The position numbers and the translations under genes were made by a program. Below the pieces are notes generated by a model. It was not told where the DNA came from. It saw only the letters and a program-made list of their open reading frames with translations, and searched no databases. A stretch of 18,132 bases of DNA from Andreesenia sp964489735 (GTDB lineage: Bacteria > Bacillota > Clostridia > Tissierellales > Gottschalkiaceae), in assembly GCA_964489735.1 (NCBI GenBank), contig CAZBAL010000031.1, positions 1 through 18,132 of the forward strand. The letters run 5' to 3'. Positions 14,871-18,132 of the stretch are shown here, piece by piece. Every line of letters begins with the position of its first letter. The stretch's first letter is position 1.

Positions 14871-15080
14871 TATTTTACTCCCCCTTCCCTTATATTATTC
14901 AATTAAAAGCCTTATAATAATACTATCATAACGAATAATCCTTGTATATAGTTATTATATGTAAGGATAGGATATAGTTATGAGTACAAGCATGTGATAT
15001 GGGGTAAATATATAGTTATATGATAGTTAAAATATTGAAGGAATAAGTGGAAAACAAATGAATGTTATGGAGATGATATT
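14871..15080. other. divergent promoter region with three ATATAGTTAT copies
   Basis: This 210-nt region separates the methyltransferase operon from the YyaL-like gene. The 10-mer ATATAGTTAT occurs on the plus strand at 14946-14955, 14972-14981 and 15010-15019. No convincing sigma-A promoter pair could be singled out because of the AT richness. Confidence 0.45.
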
Positions 15081-16886
15081 ATGTCGGAAAATAGATTGAT
15101 TTTTGAAAAGTCACCATACCTGCTTCAACATGCTAAAAATCCAGTTGACTGGTATATATGGAGCGAAGAAGCATTAAATAAAGCCAAAGAAGAAGACAAA
15201 CCAATATTTTTATCAATTGGCTACTCAACATGTCACTGGTGTCACAATATGGCTAGAGAGTCCTTTGAAAATAAAGAGATAGCAGGAATATTAAATAAGT
15301 ATTTTGTACCAATAAAAGTAGACAGAGAAGAAAGATATGATTTGGATAACCTGTACATGAAATTCTGTCAGGCAACTTCTGGCAGAGGTGGGTGGCCGCT
15401 TTCTGTTTTTATGACACCAGATGGATTGCCGTTTTTTGCAGGAACCTATTTCCCAAGAATTAATATCAAGGGAATGATTGGTTTTAAAACAGTCTTGCTT
15501 TCACTGAAGAAAATGTGGGAAGAGGACAGGGAGGAAATAGAAGAGAAATCTGTAGAGATTAGAGATTTTGTTTTAGATACCTACGAAAAATATGAACCTG
15601 AGGATATAACCAAAGAAGATATTGAAAATAGTGTGAATTCATTTAAATCTGCCTTTGATCCTGAATTCGGCGGGTTTGGAGAAAAACCAAAGTTTCCTAT
15701 GGCTCACAGTATTTCTTACTTGCTAGAATATTATGAAAAGTATGGTGATGAGGAATTAAAAGACATCGCCCTTCATACTTTGGACTCAATGTTCAAAGGA
15801 GGAATATATGACCATGTGGGTGGAGGTTTTTCAAGGTATTCTGTAGATGAGAAGTGGATGGTTCCACATTTTGAAAAGATGTTATATGACAATGCACTGC
15901 TGATAGAAGCTTATTCTAAGGCATATAAAATTAGTGGCAATGAGATATACAAGAAAGTCGTAGAAGATACGATCTTGTTTTTAATAAGAGAAATGGAAGA
16001 TGAGAGTGGTGCATTCTATGCAGGAATTGATGCGGATTCAGAAGGAGATGAAGGAAAGTTCTATCTGTACACTAAAAGTGAACTTGGATTTGTGCTTGGA
16101 AAAGACATTTTCGAAAGGTTTACCGGGTTTTTCAATGCATCCGAAATGTCTTCGTTAAAAGGAAGAGTTGTACTGAATAGGGTAGGTAAGGAAATCGACA
16201 TAGATGATTACAAGTTCTTAGATCGTTGGCTTAAAGTTCTTTTTAAGTACAGAGAAAATAGAATAAAGCCTTCTGTTGATAATAAGATTATGACTACCTG
16301 GAACTCGCTTTTAGCAAAAGCGCTATATATTGCAGGTGAAATTTTTGAAAACAGAGGATATATCCGATTAGCTGAAAACATATTGAGATATATAGAGGAG
16401 AATTTGATAGTAAATGGTAGAATAATGACTGCATCAATTGATGGTGTAGTTAAATATAAAGGCTATATTCAGGATTATTCATGCTATATAGATGCTCTAT
16501 TAGAGGGTAGAAACTATTATATTAGAAATCACAGCGGAGAATGTGCAGAGAGCAGGAAATCAGTAGAATTTACAGATAAGATAAACGAATATACTGAAAA
16601 AATGATAGACTTATTTATGGATGCTGAAAAAGGTGGATTTTATATAAATGGAGTTGATTCAGATGATTTAGTTATTAGGTGTAAAGAAACTAATGATGGA
16701 TCTGTACCAGCAGGAAATTCAGTAGCTGCAAGAGTACTTGTAAAGATTGGAAGAGAGAACAGCGATGAGAGATTGGTAGAGGTAGGTAAAAAAGCTATAG
16801 ATCTCGATGGAACAAGTGTCAATAAAGTTCCGATTTATCATAGTGAAGTACTGAGAGCAGGGTTGTTATATCATAACGACAAATAA
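15081..16886 (+). CDS. thioredoxin-domain protein of the YyaL/DUF255 family
   Basis: The N-terminal 130 residues form the DUF255 thioredoxin-like domain. SPYLLQHAKNPVDWY (11-25) is the family signature, the redox pair is in STCHWCHNM (CHWC, 51-54), and GRGGWPLSVFMTPDG (101-115) is the cis-proline region. The remainder resembles the alpha/alpha six-hairpin toroid of glycosidases and epimerases: DPEFGGFGEKPKFP, GGIYDHVGGGFSRYSVDEKWMVPHFEKMLYDNA, and near the end SVPAGNSVAA. The family is widespread, including a human homologue, but its biochemical role is not settled. At 601 residues it is shorter than the B. subtilis member (about 690 from memory) and stops soon after the GNSVAA segment, so the usual C-terminal extension appears to be missing. 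GGAG at 15069-15072 supports the ATG. It is likely co-transcribed with the kinase gene 49 nt downstream. Confidence 0.92.
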   Translation: MSENRLIFEKSPYLLQHAKNPVDWYIWSEEALNKAKEEDKPIFLSIGYSTCHWCHNMARESFENKEIAGILNKYFVPIKVDREERYDLDNLYMKFCQATSGRGGWPLSVFMTPDGLPFFAGTYFPRINIKGMIGFKTVLLSLKKMWEEDREEIEEKSVEIRDFVLDTYEKYEPEDITKEDIENSVNSFKSAFDPEFGGFGEKPKFPMAHSISYLLEYYEKYGDEELKDIALHTLDSMFKGGIYDHVGGGFSRYSVDEKWMVPHFEKMLYDNALLIEAYSKAYKISGNEIYKKVVEDTILFLIREMEDESGAFYAGIDADSEGDEGKFYLYTKSELGFVLGKDIFERFTGFFNASEMSSLKGRVVLNRVGKEIDIDDYKFLDRWLKVLFKYRENRIKPSVDNKIMTTWNSLLAKALYIAGEIFENRGYIRLAENILRYIEENLIVNGRIMTASIDGVVKYKGYIQDYSCYIDALLEGRNYYIRNHSGECAESRKSVEFTDKINEYTEKMIDLFMDAEKGGFYINGVDSDDLVIRCKETNDGSVPAGNSVAARVLVKIGRENSDERLVEVGKKAIDLDGTSVNKVPIYHSEVLRAGLLYHNDK

Positions 16887-16935
16887 AGTATTGCTAGTCT
16901 AGTGAGGTTGTGTTTTTAGAAAGTGAGAGATAATA

Positions 16936-17931
16936 TTGAATTCAATTAAGAATGTATTGACTATAGCCGGGTCAGACTGCTCGGGAGGTGCAGGGATACA
17001 GGCTGATTTGAAAACATTTTCGGCTAATGGAGTATATGGAATGAGTGTTGTGACATCAGTAACTTCCCAGAACAGTTTAGGTGTGAAAATGATAGAGAAT
17101 GTATCTGAGAATATAGTGAGCTCCCAAATGCATTCTCTGTTTTCTGATATAAGAATTGATGCTATAAAGATTGGGATGATACCTAATGAAGCTATTGCAA
17201 ATGAAATTTCAAGAACTTTGAAAAATTGGAAAAATGAGTTGGAAAGTGGTACGAAGGAAGAATTGAATACAAGTGAGTTTCCGGAAATTGTTCTGGATCC
17301 GGTAATGATTTCTTCATCGGGAAAGCAGCTTATGACTGATGATGCAAAGAAGATAGTTGTAGAAGAAATGTTTCCTTTATGCAGCTTAATAACTCCGAAT
17401 ATTCCGGAAGCAGAGTCTTTAACAGGAATAATAATCAATTCGGAAGAGACTCTAAAAAAAGCAGCAGATGAGCTGATAAAAATGGGGCCAAAATATGTGC
17501 TGATAAAGGGTGGACATTTAAAAGCGGGAGTTGTAGGAACCGATTATGATAGAAGTATTGCAGAGACGCAGCATGGACGGGTGAATTATGAAAATGTTAA
17601 CAAAAATGTTAACAATAGATATCATAAAAGCTATAACGACTCATACACTGATATTTATGAACCGAAAGACAGAACGGATCTGAGCAGGTATTGTGTAGAT
17701 ATACTTTTTGACGGTGTGAAATTTACAGAATATATAACGGAAAGAATAGAGGGCATCTCTCCTCATGGCACAGGCTGCACTTTGTCGTCGGCAATTGCAG
17801 CTAATCTAGCAAATGAAATGAGCATGGAAGAATCTATAAAGAGGACTAAAGACTATATAACTATTTGTATAAAAAACAGTATTAAGGTAGGCCAAGGCGA
17901 ATATTATTTAAATCATTTTGCTAATCTGTAA
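16936..17931 (+). CDS. thiD: hydroxymethylpyrimidine/phosphomethylpyrimidine kinase with internal insertion
   Basis: This 331-residue enzyme of thiamine synthesis belongs to the ribokinase-like fold. It phosphorylates HMP and then HMP-P with ATP to give HMP-PP. Family motifs are VLTIAGSDCSGGAGIQADLKTF (7-28), AIKIGMI (76-82), VLDPVMISSSG (119-129), LITPNIPEAE (151-160), VLIKGGHL (188-195) and SPHGTGCTLSSAIAANLA (275-292), where Cys281 is the conserved residue of the GTGC motif. The protein is about 60 residues longer than usual. Two insertions explain this: about 100-116, and a larger, polar one at about 200-253, rich in Asn, Tyr and Asp and containing the tandem NVNKNVNN. All catalytic motifs are intact on both sides, so activity is expected. 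The start is TTG at 16936 behind a weak GTGAGAGA. No TPP riboswitch is seen. It follows the YyaL-like gene by 49 nt. Confidence 0.92.
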   Translation: MNSIKNVLTIAGSDCSGGAGIQADLKTFSANGVYGMSVVTSVTSQNSLGVKMIENVSENIVSSQMHSLFSDIRIDAIKIGMIPNEAIANEISRTLKNWKNELESGTKEELNTSEFPEIVLDPVMISSSGKQLMTDDAKKIVVEEMFPLCSLITPNIPEAESLTGIIINSEETLKKAADELIKMGPKYVLIKGGHLKAGVVGTDYDRSIAETQHGRVNYENVNKNVNNRYHKSYNDSYTDIYEPKDRTDLSRYCVDILFDGVKFTEYITERIEGISPHGTGCTLSSAIAANLANEMSMEESIKRTKDYITICIKNSIKVGQGEYYLNHFANL

Positions 17932-18021
17932 TCTCAGCATAGCATGATAATAGATGCCTTATATGGTATAGTTATATATGTATAAAACTGCTTGGATTTT
18001 CAAGAAAAGAATGGGTTTCGC

Positions 18022-18071
18022 CGTTCTGTCGACTCCCAATGCACTTAAAAACTTGGGAGGTCGACAAAACG
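18022..18071. repeat. 17-bp inverted repeat with GTCGAC in both arms
   Basis: CGTTCTGTCGACTCCCAA (18022-18039) pairs with TTGGGAGGTCGACAAAACG (18053-18071), with one mismatch and one bulged G, around a 13-nt loop containing TTAAAAAC. It is too GC-rich relative to its surroundings to be casual and lacks a T-tract, so it is not a typical terminator. It resembles GTCGAC-containing inverted repeats I recall in CRISPR leader regions of Clostridia and Thermotogae; this could not be checked. Confidence 0.75.
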
Positions 18072-18085
18072 TAAGATTTCAATGT

Positions 18086-18119
18086 TACATGAGAATTTAC
18101 TGAATATTAAATTCATGTA
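18086..18119. repeat. second inverted repeat at the right edge
   Basis: TACATGA plus AATTTA (with one extra G, 18086-18099) is complementary to TAAATTCATGTA (18108-18119), around an 8-nt loop. It follows the GTCGAC repeat by 14 nt. The window ends 13 nt later, so its context is unknown. Confidence 0.6.
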
Positions 18120-18132
18120 GCCATGAAAAAAT

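Larger units (their letters stand above)
17932..18132. other. terminal non-coding region
   Basis: No gene is supported in these 201 nt after the ThiD stop. They hold the two inverted repeats at 18022-18071 and 18086-18119. The GTATAGTTAT near 17968 resembles the 10-mer repeated at 14946-15019. No conventional terminator for the yyaL-like/thiD unit is seen before the first inverted repeat. Confidence 0.6.

Noticed and set aside
16887..16935. Possible TPP riboswitch before thiD
   Set aside because: The gap is 49 nt and has no CUGAGA/ACCUGA-type thi-box elements.

Overview
The window is AT-rich and uses Gram-positive style Shine-Dalgarno sites (GGAG/GAGGTG types), several TTG and GTG starts, rho-independent terminators, S-layer-homology (SLH) proteins, a DegV lipid-binding protein and an anaerobe-type metabolic set. 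This points to a low-GC Firmicute, most likely an anaerobic member of the class Clostridia. Genus cannot be assigned from sequence reading alone. A 100-N block shows that the source is a draft scaffold.

Left end (1-1935): a CRISPR array of fourteen 30-nt repeats enters from the left edge, with spacers of 34-37 nt. The first eleven complete repeats are identical. The last three decay progressively, so the leader and any cas genes should lie to the left, outside the window. A small GNAT acetyltransferase gene follows. Beyond it, at 1642-1671, lies one more recognisable but decayed repeat, so the acetyltransferase sits inside the footprint of an older array. A strong bidirectional terminator (1790-1846) closes the region.

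Surface-protein region (1936-5188): two exported triple-SLH proteins are transcribed away from each other. One (minus strand) has an unassigned C-terminal domain; the other (plus strand) ends in a CAP/SCP domain. The very AT-rich space between them holds the 100-N gap, flanked on both sides by an exact 55-nt copy of the same sequence, probably an assembly overlap.

Central housekeeping and accessory genes (5277-11959): a baeRF-type protein, a DegV fatty-acid-binding protein, an NAD(P)H:quinone-type flavodoxin-fold oxidoreductase, a bifunctional homocysteine methyltransferase/methylenetetrahydrofolate reductase, a glutaredoxin on the minus strand, and a membrane-anchored L,D-transpeptidase. Most are single transcription units separated by clear hairpin terminators.

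Right part (12148-17931): a minus-strand operon encodes a SAM methyltransferase, a divergent MoeA-like protein and a DUF4213/DUF364 protein (a putative metal-handling family). It diverges from a plus-strand pair encoding a YyaL/DUF255 thioredoxin-domain protein and a ThiD kinase that carries an unusual internal insertion. The last 130 bases contain two consecutive inverted repeats. The first, with GTCGAC in both arms, resembles motifs I recall from CRISPR leader regions of Clostridia and Thermotogae, so a second array may begin just past the right edge; this is an inference.
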